In this document: one piece after another, positions 50,520 to 61,937 of the stretch
Position numbering within the stretch: position 1 is the stretch's first letter
Layout of the letters: every line of letters begins with the position of its first letter
NCBI GenBank assembly: GCA_001692895.1
Contig: KV748280.1
Location: forward strand, 186,001-250,000
Source: Cenococcum geophilum 1.58
Lineage: Eukaryota; Ascomycota; Dothideomycetes; Gloniales; Gloniaceae
Direction of reading: 5' to 3'
DNA length: 64,000 nt
Translations under genes and position numbers: made by a program
Notes under the pieces: model-generated
Told to the model about the DNA's origin: nothing
Seen by the model: only the letters and a program-made list of their open reading frames with translations
Database searches by the model: none

Positions 50520-52242
50520 CACTTGCTTATAAATTACGTTATTATCTAATTCTTATATACTTTAGAGTTCCCTTAACTTAGGCTCCTATAGCCAATAGCT
50601 TGCGCCTTATTTAACGTCCTTATAAATTAAATATGCGTTATTATAATAAAACGTAAAGTATTAAATCAAACACTCCTTTATCCCTTATAGTACACCAGCA
50701 TCTTTTTATACCCCTATATCTTAAACTAATCCAGTACCCTTTACTACGTTAGTACTCTAACAGTTTCTACAGTTTAGCGTAATAGCCCTATTTTCCGCAA
50801 TTTATATAAGCTCCTTTTTTAAACTACCTATCTTACTATAAAGTTTACCTAAACGTCTTTTACTACTAAGATCCCTAGTTTAGCCTCTGCTCCTTAGTTC
50901 TTTAATTACTTAATCCTTAACCTTTAGGTTTCCATAGTTTTCCATTTCCTCTTTAGGTTTCTTTAGTACCGCTTAAGTTTATTACCTCTACGCTATACCA
51001 TAGTTTAGACACCTATTATGCCTTCTTTATATATATTAGTCCTTATTACCCTTTACTTATTTTATCGCTTTAGTGTAGCCGGTTATAAATCTTAATAGCT
51101 TATTTAATTAACTCCCTTATATTACTTAAGTCGTTTATTAGTATTATTATATTTTAGACTTTAGCTTTTAACCCTTGTCGGTATTATACCATTAGCACCC
51201 GTTAGTTCCATTTATTTTATACTGCTAAGGTCTATAACTATATCATATAGTCTATTACTAATCCCTTTTATATAGGTAGATAAATCTCTCCTTTTACCGT
51301 TACTATTAATTCTAGATCTCCGTAGGCCTACTAATAAATCTATTCTAGTTTAAGAATATATACCGCACTTCTAAATTAGTAGTTATTAACCTATTAGCTT
51401 ATATATTTATAAAATAGGGTTTAAACCACTCTAATACCTAACCTGTTAAGAATAGTCCTATATACGCTACTTGGATAATTAGTTCCGCTAGTTTGGTTTC
51501 TTTATATTAGATCTTTAGCCGTATCTATATAAGGAATCCATTTAGCTTATACTTTGCTCCTATAAATCTTTTAATTAATAGCATTTTAATCTTTTCTCTC
51601 TTTATATCTTATAACTACTTAACTAATACTAGTTAGTTATGATTTACTTAAGCTATAAAGTCTTTAAGTTATGCCACTATAACCATTTATAAGTCATTAT
51701 CTTATATACTAGTATCTCCTCCTAACCCTAAGATTGTTACTACCATAGATAGCGTTATAACTAGTGCTTTAGGTAGCATCTTATTCAATATCGTTTTACT
51801 ATAACTATGGTAGTAAATATATAATAAAGACTTATAGGAGATACTACAGTAGACTTATTAATGGGCTAGGTATATAGGTAAACATAATAATAAGATCTAA
51901 TTATAGAGTAAGTGCCTAATAGATTAACTCTAATTATATTCTAAGATTTACTATAAAGAGAGAACTATCTAAGGTAGGGACTGTGGTCCTTTAAATATAC
52001 AATACTGCGCCTAAGAAATATACTAAGTACGTTGGTATATTAGTACATTAGTACGTTAGTACGTCCTACGTTTCTATATTCTTACATTTCTATATTTTAA
52101 ACTAGTCCCGTAGCATATTATATAACTTAACTACCCCTTGTCCTATAGTTTAACTAGTTTTAGCGCCTTCCGTGTTTCCACCACTAGTCCGTTTATATCC
52201 TCCCTAAGTAGTCGTACTACTACTAATATAAGGTCTGTAACA
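50520..52242 (-). mobile_element. Gypsy D-related fragment: gag part plus 5' LTR
   Basis: The LTR at 51,820-52,242 is collinear with the Gypsy D LTRs but diverged and with its own internal repeats (GTACGTTAGTAC near 52,040). The gag region (about 50,520-51,790) is collinear with 45,440-46,750. Protease, RT, RNase H and integrase are missing. A broken remnant, probably an older or sister family to D. Confidence 0.8.
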
Positions 52243-52602
52243 TTAAACGTAAGGTAGTTAGATTTAAGATTAAGGACTAACTCCCATTTAGAAGAATAAG
52301 TAAAAATATACTATTATAAATAGTATTAGATAGTAAGAAATACTAGAAGGAAAGAGTATAATAGATATATAATAAGAATGGATACTATAAAAAGGAAGGA
52401 ACGTATGTAAAGGTATTAGCATAATATTAGTGGCCAAACTTTATAAAACTATTAAGAGATATACGGGAGAATATTTTAGGTACTAGAAATATTTACCTAA
52501 GCAAGAAAAGGAATCCTTATATTTAACTTAAATAGCTACCCTTTAGGAATAGGTCTTAATATATTATTTATATACTAATAGCTAAATCGGGAAAGCAGTA
52601 TC
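52243..52602. other. 360 bp without recognisable feature
   Basis: AT-rich, TpA-rich sequence between the D-related LTR and the Gypsy E LTR. I see no long frame, tandem repeat or match to another part of the window. Confidence 0.6.
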
Positions 52603-52818
52603 TGTTAGCGACTTAGTCAATTAAGGCATGGATATGGCAAGAGAGACGCGTAAGCTTATACAATTAGATTATCTATAAACAAGAATTTAAAGCTAGAGAA
52701 AAGGAAAGGAAATAGATAAGCAGCGCCCCGTAAAGTTTTATACAATCATTTAATTACATAATTACAGCTATCTGCTAAGTTCTGCTAAGTTCTACCAAGT
52801 TCTGCCAGTACTATAATA
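52603..52818 (-). repeat. 3' LTR of Gypsy E
   Basis: 216 bp, bounded by TGTTAGCG and CTATAATA. Its 5' half on the + strand (GCGACTTAGTCAATTAAGGC and onward) matches, as reverse complement, the end of the solo LTR at 8523-8727. The interior differs. Confidence 0.75.
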
Positions 52819-54320
52819 TTACCCCCCCTCTAAAAAAGCCTGCCCTTGGGCTTTATAGTCCATATTATACCTATAGGGCGTTCTTATCTTTATACTCTTC
52901 TAGCAACTTACTATCTTTATTATACTAGTATTCCATCTATTTGTCTAGGTATTTTAGCGGTTTAGGTTTATTAGGGTAACAGCTATAGAACTTCTAAAGC
53001 TTATGGGGATTACCTATAAAGTTCTATATAGGGTACTAAGTGGGGTCCGGGTTATATCCTTTTTAATTAATATAATACTTTAGCGTTTCCCTTGCAAGTT
53101 TATAGGCCAGTATTTCTTTAATTTTCTATTTATTATTGCTATTAACTTAAATCGACAGGGGCGGTTTATTCTTTTATTTAGGTAATAGGTTATTTATAGT
53201 TTTCTATAGCTTATCCGGCGAGAAAATAAAATAGACCTTAATTAAATCTAGGAGCTTTACTTTATATAAGTTACCTATCTTCTTAAGGACTTTATATAGT
53301 CCTACTATCTAATAGTCTAGCTTACGGCTAGGCCGTTCTATCTTTTAGTTCTTTATTATAACCTAGACTATATCGCCTATAGTAAAGTTAGGCTCGCGCC
53401 TATGCTCATTCGCCTACTATTTATTAATTTTTAGGCTTTTTCTATATTTATATAGGCTACCGTCTAGGCTTCTTCTAAGTTCTTAACGTACTGCTAGGCT
53501 TCCCTACAGAATAGTTTTTTGCATACAGTCTGTGGTTCTTTTAGTCTTTCCTAGTTAAAGCTTATATAGGGTAAGTAGCCTATATCTAGCTAAATAGGGG
53601 CAAATCTAGTAGAGTTATAGGGTAGGGTTGCTTGGACATAGTCTATTAGGGGTAATAGCTTAGCCTAGTTATCTTAGAAGTAGTTAATAAAAGGCTGGAG
53701 TCTCTGGTCTAAATATTAATTTATAGTCTCTATCTAGCCGTCTATTTAGGGGTAGTATACTATAGAAAGCTTTAGCCTAATATCTAAAATCTAGGTAAAC
53801 TTGTTCTAAAAGATTAATATAAACCACGGCCCGTAGTTAGACACAATAGTATTTAATAGTCCGTAAATTTGGTAGACGTAGTGGATATATAGTCAAGCCG
53901 CCTTTTTAGTATTAATATTCTTATAATAGGGGATTAAGAACGGGCGCTTACTAAAGTAGTTAACTAAAATTATAACTATATTGTATCTATTACGGTCTAT
54001 AGGTAGCTTATAGAAATTTATAAAGATATACTACTAGGGGCGTTCTAGTATTAGAAGTGTTTTTAATAGTCCTAGGGTTTTATTTTAGGGAATTATAGAT
54101 CTACGGTAGCTGTCGCAGTTCCGTACGTAACAGTTAATATCTATAACTATTCTAGGCCAGTAGTAACGGTTACTAATAATCTTGCAAGTCTTATTCTTTT
54201 TAGGGTAGGCTATAGAGACTTAGGTATATACTTTAGCGATAATCTAAGTCCGTAAGTTCTGTTTCTCTACTACTACTATATCGTTTTAGGCCACCGTTAA
54301 GGGGGCTATTAAGTATAGCG
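52603..54320 (-). mobile_element. Gypsy E: 3' fragment (LTR plus integrase)
   Basis: A 3' LTR (52,603-52,818) is followed by the minus-strand polypurine tract (TTACCCCCCC on the + strand) and a pol C-terminus: an integrase core at about 53,300-54,300 and a tail at 52,860-53,300. The tract and adjoining bases (TCTAAAAAAGCCTGCCCTT) are nearly the same as at the corresponding place in Gypsy C (25,783-25,815), so E and C are related. RT, gag and the 5' LTR are missing, and homology stops near 54,320. Broken and truncated. Confidence 0.8.
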
Positions 54321-54335
54321 ACGATTGAATAAGGC

Positions 54336-54366
54336 CTACGTACGTAGCTGCGTACGTAGCTACGTA
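54336..54366. repeat. 12-bp repeat with palindromic TACGTACGTA core
   Basis: About 2.5 copies of CGTACGTAGCTG/A at the junction between the Gypsy E fragment and the Tc1-like remnant. Confidence 0.7.
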
Positions 54367-54379
54367 TAAGAGCGGTAGA

Positions 54380-55670
54380 AGGGGTACTCCAAGTTTATGT
54401 TTTGGGGTTGCTTTATATACGACTTTAAAGGCCCTTACTATATTTAGAAGCCCCAAATAACAAAGAAATTTAATAAATTAAAATCTATTATTAAGATCTG
54501 GAATTAAGCTCTAGAGCTAAGGGTATATAAGGCCTAGAAAAAGAATTAAGCTGCTAAAAGGACCCTATATAAACTATGTTATAAGAGGCAAATAGGCGGC
54601 GCTCTTGCTAAATGGAAGTTTACGGCGTTATATAGAGCTTTAACTCATTTAAATAGAGGTAGAATTAACTAGTGGCGATATTTAACGAATATTTTAATAC
54701 CAAAACTTCTTCCGTTTGCCTAGAGTTTTATATAACAGTTACTTAAATCCTAATACAATTATATAGGAAGATAAGGCTACTTCTTATATTGCAAAGATTC
54801 ACTAAACCTACTTTAACGCTTGCGAGATCTAACGTCTTTTTTGGCTAGGTAATTTGCCTAATCTAAATATAATTAAGCCCTGTTGGGGCTACCTAAAACG
54901 GATTACTATAAAAAGAGGCCTACTTACCTCCCGCGCAGCTACGGAGAAGGCTTAGCTTAGAGCTTAGCAAGATCTTAAGTAGTGGCGAATTTAGTAGTGG
55001 ATTGAGAGGATCCCTTCCTATATTAAGAAGGTTATAGAACTTAAAGGAGGCAACAATTATAGAGAGGGAGCAGATAAAAAGCAGCGAAGCTGGAAGTAGC
55101 TCCGTGAGGAAGCCAATTGTAAGCTCTCTATAATTGTTAAGGTGCTTAAAACGGGCTACAAGATATTGCGCAATTACTATAGTCTACCTAACGCCTATTT
55201 ATAATTCTTCCTACCTACGCAGAGCTGTGAGGAAATTAAAGAGATTACTAAGGAAGAGTGGCAAAAAGTAGCTAATTTGGTGGTTCCAAATCGACGTTAA
55301 AATACTTAAGGCTCTGGCTTAATTGTAGATCGACAGCTCTATAACCAGAGACTCTAAAGAAACGATCGCAATTAGGTAATTAAACGGGTAGAGAGCCAGG
55401 TAGAGAGCTAGGTAGAGAGCCAAGAACAATAGAGGCAATTAAGGCCTCGAAAACCTCGAAAGCCTGTAGAATATAAGGTGCGGTGGAACGAGGTTAATTA
55501 GGTAAATGCTAGACACTAAAACACCACGTTTTGGAAGCTATATAGACAATATACTGGTATCAAAAGCTTAAATCAAGCTGATCGAGTTGATTTTGGTGAG
55601 GTCTTGGCGCTTAAAACCACGCTTTTCCTAAATAGGAAGGAGAAATCTCTTTCTGGGCCGTCCTCCGTAC
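54380..55670 (+). pseudogene. Tc1-like DNA transposon transposase, 5'-truncated and RIPped
   Basis: A DDE transposase of the fungal Tc1 type. The catalytic block EDKATSYIAKIH (from 54,772) carries one Asp. It is followed by LGNLPNLNIIKPCWGYLK, family form GNSPDLNxIEPCWxYLK. Here the second Asp reads Asn and Glu reads Lys, both G-to-A changes expected from RIP. Next is WIERIPSYIKKVIELKGGN (near 55,000-55,050). Upstream sequence (54,390-54,770) reads FMFWGCF and LIPKLLPFAQ in a different frame, so at least one frameshift lies near 54,740. The N-terminal DNA-binding domain is missing. Downstream, about 190 codons continue open apart from TAA/TAG stops (EEWQKVANLVVPNRR near 55,270, TTFWKLYRQYTGIKSLNQAD near 55,530). 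The MULE-like element is inserted at its 3' end. Confidence 0.75.
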
Positions 55671-55712
55671 GAGTCTAAAGGTCGGAGAGTGTAGCCGAAA
55701 GCTCCGGGAGTG
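55671..55712 (+). repeat. Left TIR of the MULE-like element
   Basis: It starts GAGTCTAAAGGTCGG directly after CCTCCGTAC. The longest shared block with the right TIR is GCCGAAAGCTCCG. Mismatches are mostly transversions, so they are not RIP. Confidence 0.75.
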
Positions 55713-57079
55713 TTCAAATACGCCACGTCGCAAAATCTTACACTTAATGAACTTTAGCCCCGTGCGCGCACACCTAATGAGCTTTTAATACAAAATTCTT
55801 TAAAATTATCGCGATTAATATATTAAAGCTATATATTATTATATAATATTACAACCATACCCTATCTTTAGCGTATTTAAGATCGTGCAAATCTTAGCAT
55901 TAAAAATGGCCAATAATACGCAAGCATCCTAAAGTGCGCAAAGATGTATCTAGGATAGATTAATAATATATCCAGGATATAATCCAGATACCCTTACGCA
56001 CCTGCCTATCTTAAGTAGTTCTTCTATACTACTGCCAATAGAAGAAACTTAGCCTTTAATTAAAGACTTAGAACAATTACGGAAGGACTTCTTCTATAAA
56101 GGGCAACGGGTGCAGAAGGAACGCATATGTGTAAACATTAAAGATAGTAATTAGGATATATCCGGCTTATATTGGGAGTACCACCAAGATATTTAATCCC
56201 AAATACCCATACTATAACGATCTGCTAATGCCTCTTCTTTAACGATAGTAGTAAGTAGAATTATATAACGCGAGCTATATATAATATATAAACTAATTAT
56301 CTCTATAATATAGCCAGGCTTAATATTAATTACATAAACTAGATCGCTTGTAGTAGAAAGACTTATATTTAGTTAAGAGATACCGGAATATCCTATATCC
56401 TCTAAGCACGGGATTAGATATATTATAGATTTGTCTGGCCTATAGCTAAATAATAAGAATATTATAAAGATATACAAAAATGTAAGACACTATATCCTAG
56501 ATAGATCTTATATATAACTTGGTTCTAATATAGATAGATGCAATACTCATATATATTAAAGAATAAAATAAGTATAATATACCCTCTTCTTGGCCTCCAA
56601 AAGTGTTTTAAAAGACAGATACCCTATTTAGGCGTGTTTTGTTACGAATATTTAGACCCTTAACTATAAAACTTTCATCACAAGTAAATTACAGTGGAGG
56701 ACTGGGAAAGAATACGTAAATTGTGAGAAAAAGTATAATATATCTATAATATTATGCTACTATATCTAAGTTATAATATAGACGTCGCGAACTCTTATAT
56801 ATTTCCTTGGCGATTTAATAGAATTAAATTAAGATAACATTAAACGAAGAGACATAAACACGTAAGACATTTATTTATATTATCTATTTTTATTAACATA
56901 TATATAGGCTTTATAATAGTATTTGTTATGCATTTTAGCACTAGATTGCCTGTATAGAGTAGAGTGCTAGTTGCAAGCCATATCTTTATATTGTAAAGTA
57001 CACGGTTAGTGTCTAATAGATTCTAAATATATTACTACTATAACTAAGCTATAACTAGTCACTTATAGATAGACCTGTG
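55713..57079. other. Left interior of the MULE-like element, no gene placed
   Basis: AT-rich. On the minus strand at about 55,951-56,002 there is an intron-like stretch (GTGCGTAAGG, then GATTATATCC, then TAATCTATCCTAG) sharing the ATTATATCC core of the introns at the other end of the element. Short readable pieces occur, but I could not fix a frame. The transposase gene probably begins within this stretch. Confidence 0.5.
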
Positions 57080-57115
57080 GTAAGTATATACTATACTAAG
57101 GGAAGTCAAATATAG

Positions 57116-59000
57116 AACCATGAAAAACACTACCAAAAGTCTCTTTCTTTAGTTTCAAAATACTTATTAAAATATTTAAGAGATTTACTTAACTAAGGCT
57201 ATTAGGGTACCCTAGAAACCTATGCAGCGGTAGAGCATAGGAAGAAAAGATCAGATGATTGCGGTAAGTTATTATAATATGTATATAACTATGATATAAC
57301 TATAATATAATACTAATATATCTAGGTTGTAACCACGCCCAAGGGCCTAGAAAATGGGTACTAGCCCTATATAACGTGGAGTTTAATTATATATAGCCAG
57401 ATAATATTAAGGATTGCCCTTATATTATTTTAACTTCTTACGGCAAATATATGCATCCTCTAGCGCCTCCGTCGAAGGTTCTAATACAGCTTATTAAAGA
57501 ACTTTAATAATAAATCCAGCGACAGTTGGGGCTAGGGCTTACTCTAAGTATATTATATCCAAGCTATATTAATACTCTATCCTTACTCTATTAGGCTCTT
57601 TTACATATAGCCCTTTAATAAAAAAGTTTTGCGAAAAATATGATGTTACTAGCCTTCTAAGCCTTTATTAAAGCCTAGCAAATCTTAATAAGATTCGATA
57701 CATAATTAAAAAGTAACAGCTTTTATTATTTCTACAAGGTTAAGATATACAAGGGGTAATATTTAAAAAGCATCTATATTATAAAACTGGTCCTAAATAT
57801 ATATAAGATATATTCCACGAAAATAGTAAGCTAATAATTACATACTTTCAAAAAGGCTAGGCAGAAATACTATTAACGTTAAAAACGTTTAAAATTAATA
57901 TGTCGTTTAAACGAGTTGGTACAGCTAGGCTAGATAAGGTTGTAATTGCTGTAAATATCCCTAGAATTAATAAAGGTATTATATAACCTAGTTATATCAC
58001 GGTTATATCTTTATTCTAATAAGGCTATAGTTATTACACTAATAAGAGTTTTTATAAACCAAGCCATGGGCCGATTAGCAGAGATATATTAACAACTTTT
58101 CCATACTATATTCCGCTTATATAAGAATTACGGCTATCTAACTTATTGGAGTTATATCCATAAACGTGGATTTTATATAGCTCTTATGGATATAGATAGG
58201 GCGCAGGCAAAAGGTATTTTATAATGCGTATGTGTTAAAGATATTACTGAAATATATTAGGGCTTGGCCTTTACCTAGTAGATATTAACCCCTCGCAGAC
58301 CTAGCAGGGCTATATAAAGTCTGCAATTATATATTACCAAATCCACATTCTTCGCAGTATTTATTAGGTTATTAGAGCCGGAAATATAGGCTAAGATAGT
58401 GTTAGGCAACACATGGCTTCGATTATAGAGGCTATAAGCCGTAAGCAATACTACAAAATTTTGGACGCGATTAAAGGTATAAAGATATTATATCCCTAAT
58501 TAATCTATACTATATCTATATTCTAACATTTACGGTTATAGAAAAGTACAGCAATAACCATAAAATTGTAAACTAGTGTTAACATAAGCGATATATATAT
58601 ATTGCATCTGGAATAAATCTATATTATAGTAAAATGGACAGTAATATATTCTCTATAATTATAAAGAATACAAACGCTATTAAATGCTCCTATTTTTAAG
58701 CGAATAATCTTGGGCGTCGATTAAGCCTTTTAGCTACTATTTTAATGTTAGTATATCTTATATATCCGTAATATAGTATTATAATAACAATTATAGTGGA
58801 CAAAGAATTGATGTTTTTAATTTTAAAGCGTGGAAGGCGTATTATTAGCATGGGATTTTATATATATCGCGAACTATATCTATTACCGAAAGAATAGCTC
58901 TAGTAAAGAAGCGTAAATATATAGATTTATTATGGCTCTAATATAGATATATCGCTAATATAATCTGCTATAATTCTATGAGTTTTAAAAGAGCTAGAAA
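57116..59000 (+). pseudogene. Probable DDE (Mutator-like) transposase gene, multi-exon, RIPped
   Basis: The frame runs 57,116-57,263, an intron 57,264-57,325 (GTAAGT to CTAG), then 383 codons to 58,476 in which every stop is TAA or TAG, the RIP pattern for Gln. It reads HRKKRSDDCG then CNHAQGPRKWVLALYNVEF, then ILTSYGKYMHPLAPPSKV. Further on it has VITLIRVFINQ, YIHKRGFYIALMDIDRAQAKG (probable second catalytic Asp) and, after one or more introns between 58,477 and 58,610, NTNAIKCSYFQANNLGRRL. From memory of related fungal proteins the last motif is NTNAxExxHF, with Glu as the third catalytic residue; here it reads Lys, a G-to-A change. The first catalytic Asp and the N-terminus are not placed, and the 3' end is approximate. 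Family assignment rests on motifs plus TIR/TSD structure. Confidence 0.6.
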
Positions 59001-59808
59001 AATTAAGAAAACAGGCCTGTACTGGCAAAGGAAAAGCTAATGCTATATCTATAAGTATTAAAGAGGATAAAGATTTTGATTTTAATAATATTATATTAGA
59101 TATATTATCTTCCAGAACTAATATACGCCCATAGTTGTAATTATGAAGTTCGCGAGGCGCACGATTAAAATCTCGCTCATAATCTCTTGCCTCTGTTTGC
59201 TCCGGTATATTATATTCTAGATCTTACCAAATTCTATAAAGCTAATATTTTTTAGTATCCTCTATTATAATATTAAATGATAGACAGGTTTCGCTCTCTT
59301 TTAGGCCTATTTCACCGTTAGGTAGGATTATCTAGATATATCCTTAATATATCTAGCTTATAAGCTAACTGTATCTAAGATATAAGAGTAGCTTATAGTC
59401 CTTACTTTGTACAACTGTTACTTAATAAGCTTAATTCTCACAACAGTTAATGCTATAGCAATCCTAATTAAATATTCATAAGCAAGAAGCCCGGGTTTTA
59501 CGTATGGAAGCTAAAGCAAAAGTAATTAAACTATAAAATCGGAAGATGGAATTGGAGCTTAGAAAATTAGAATGAGAACTTGGTTAATATAAATTTTTAT
59601 ATTTATAAGCATAAAGGGCAGAGGTTATATTAAGGTAATTACCTAGATAGAGTAACATTATAATGTCTAAGAGAAAGCCTAACCTAAATTCTCTGCGCTA
59701 TGCCTATGCTCCGCGCAATGTTCTATGGCCTATGTATAATGCTTTATAGTGTCCACGATATAACTAGGATATAACTAGTATATATCTAAGATGTATAAAC
59801 GCCTTAAC

Positions 59809-61900
59809 CTATTTAACCCACACGGTGTAGTCCTCCTTAGCATTAAACGACTCCCCATTATTAAAGTCATCTATAACCTTTGGCAGCATTGTATTAGGTA
59901 AAATAAAGTTCTATTTATAATTAGATTATAGATATATTAGTAATATAATTAAAAACTATAAGCATACCTTGTTAAACCAGATATACGTACCCCAGTTAAA
60001 TAAGCATACTATTTGCGTTAGATCTAAGATATAACAGAAATATAACTAGCAAACTTACTCTTACTACTAGTTCTACATAAAAAATATTTCTGATTCTTAG
60101 GCTTGCCAATAACCTTAAACATCGCGACGCGATTAGGCTATATTAAAGTTAGATTATAGTTATATAGTAATTATAACTGCCTAAACTTACCTTGCCCTTA
60201 GAGGTTAATGGAATTCTAGAATGGAATATAATACGTATCTGCTTAACTAGCTCCTCTATATAATCCGGTTAGATCTATAATATAATAAGATTATAAATAA
60301 TAACATACCTAGATCTGCTGAAGTTGCTTTGCGTTTTCTATAACCTTTGGCCGTTAAGGGTGCATTTTTAGTTAGGGGGGCTAAAATATATTAGCAATAT
60401 ATCCTAGATAGAAGAACATTAGTTCAAACCATTATAATATATTCTAGCCTTTCTTACTACTTTACTAATAGGGCATATGACCTGTAGTTCCTCCTTCGTA
60501 TAAATAGCTCTATAAAGTGTCTTTTAAGCCGCTAAAATAAGTTAGATCTAGGATATAATATAGATATATGGATAAACATACTATCTAAATTATCCAATTC
60601 CAGTTCTTTTTAACCTCTAGGCTTTATACTCCTAATTATATAGCCTCCACCTTTCTTTATTTTAAGGTTAGAAGGAGCTTATAATGTGGACACATCTAGG
60701 ATTTTACTGGAAAATGCGACTTAATATGCTTAATTAATCCTCCATAACTATTTACGAATTTTTTTTCCTAAGCGCAAACAGTGTGCTCGGCATTTAGATC
60801 CTATTATAGTTAGATTTAGGATATAATAAAGATATATAGCACTTATAACTTACAGTCTTCCTAATAGCACAATCCTATCTATAGAAAATCTCCTCTGGTA
60901 GAATATGGATGAGGAAATGTTTGCTGTGGGGCTATATTTAGGTTACATCTTGGATATAAGCTAGATATATACTAGATATTACCTTAATATAAAAGAATAG
61001 AATCTACCCTGGGCGCTTATTAAGTCTAAGATACTATACCTTAGTATATTAAGCGGGGGCACCAGAAATGCGCCTCTTTATAGTATTTGGCTGAAGAGTA
61101 GCATTATAAGTGCTAGAACCCTCGCCCTCACTACCATCCGAGTCTAGATTAGAATATGGCCTAGAAGCTACTACCCTATTCGCCGGAGTGCTATATATAG
61201 CTATTATAGTGGCGTTTGGATCTTGTATAGAGTCGCTAGGGCTACTAAGGACTTCGTTAATAATCTATTAAGGTTAGATTATAGATATAACGTGGTTTTA
61301 TCTAAAATATAACTTATATCTTTTACGACCTCCATCCCAGTAAAAGTATTCACCTTCCTATTTTACAGAAAATTCTCGGTCTATATCCTAATTAGATCCT
61401 TCTTATAACCACCAGAAGTTACTTTACCTTATTATGAAATTGCGTATTTAGACTATCGAGTGGTGTCTATTTTATGTTAGATTATGGATATAACCTAAAT
61501 ATATACCTACGCTACTTATATAGGAGTTATCGCAGTTGTTCTCTAGAGGCTAAAAGGGATTTGGTGGCAACTAATATGGTTAGGTTAGATTATAATAATA
61601 ATAGGGATAGAATATTAATAAATACCTCTCCTACTCCAGATTGCTGGTTCTCTAGGCTCTATAGCTACATTAGATCCTTAATAAAACCTTAATATAACCT
61701 TAACATAACCTCCCAAAACTTACCTCATCTATATTATTACTAAGCTCTTTTAAAATCGTGTTGGATAATAGGAAGTATTTAATTAAAGCTTGCAAACAGC
61801 TATAACGACGTTATAATCGAAATATAATCGCGTTATCGACTCTAAACGTGATGCGATGAGAATTCAATTGTGTACTAAGTGAAGCTGTGTCGGAGTCAAA
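59809..61900 (-). pseudogene. Intron-rich gene of unknown function carried by the MULE-like element
   Basis: Exons on + coordinates in transcript order are: about 61,900-61,724; 61,664-61,626; 61,570-61,507; 61,466-61,327; 61,264-60,983; 60,931-60,854; 60,800-60,582; 60,531-60,309; 60,255-60,191; 60,137-60,059; 60,008-59,968; 59,910-59,809. Exon lengths keep one phase throughout (39; 64+140; 282; 78; 219; 223+65; 79+41; 102), and interruptions are almost only TAA/TAG. One TGA lies in the 60,309-60,531 exon. This coordinated phase is strong evidence for a real gene, about 480 residues. Readable pieces include SNLDSDGSEGEGSSTYNATL (acidic, low complexity), LIKHIKSH (a possible degenerate C2H2 His pair), RIIFHSRIPLTSKGK, FKVIGKPKNQKYFLCR, WGTYIWFNK and VIDDFNNGESFNAKEDY. 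No start ATG is visible and I do not recognise the family. The TAG at 59,809-59,811 is taken as the end but could be a RIP stop. Confidence 0.65.
59911..61723 (-). other. Eleven short introns with a shared core (introner-like)
   Basis: Introns (+ coordinates) are 61,665-61,723, 61,571-61,625, 61,467-61,506, 61,265-61,326, 60,932-60,982, 60,801-60,853, 60,532-60,581, 60,256-60,308, 60,138-60,190, 60,009-60,058 and 59,911-59,967; lengths are 40-62 nt. All start GTAAGT/GTATGT-like and end TAG. Ten carry ATCTAAC/ATCTAAT about 8-15 nt before the 3' end; the one at 60,932-60,982 has ATGTAAC. Several share TTATATCC or TTATATCT, 2-4 bases, then ATCTAAC: for example TTATATCCTAGATCTAAC (60,532-60,581), TTATATCCTAAATCTAAC (60,801-60,853) and TTATATCTTAGATCTAAC (60,009-60,058). 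This exceeds ordinary branch-site consensus. Confidence 0.65.
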
Positions 61901-61937
61901 ATATCAACACTAGCCGAGGTTTTAGTGCCTTGGCGGG

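Noticed and set aside
57080-57115. 36-nt intron upstream of the MULE transposase exon
   Set aside because: It has GTAAGT and TAG ends but is shorter than every other intron here, and the frame can be read without it.
61474-61692. Open frame of 72 codons on +
   Set aside because: It runs antisense across two introns and exons of the phased minus-strand gene.
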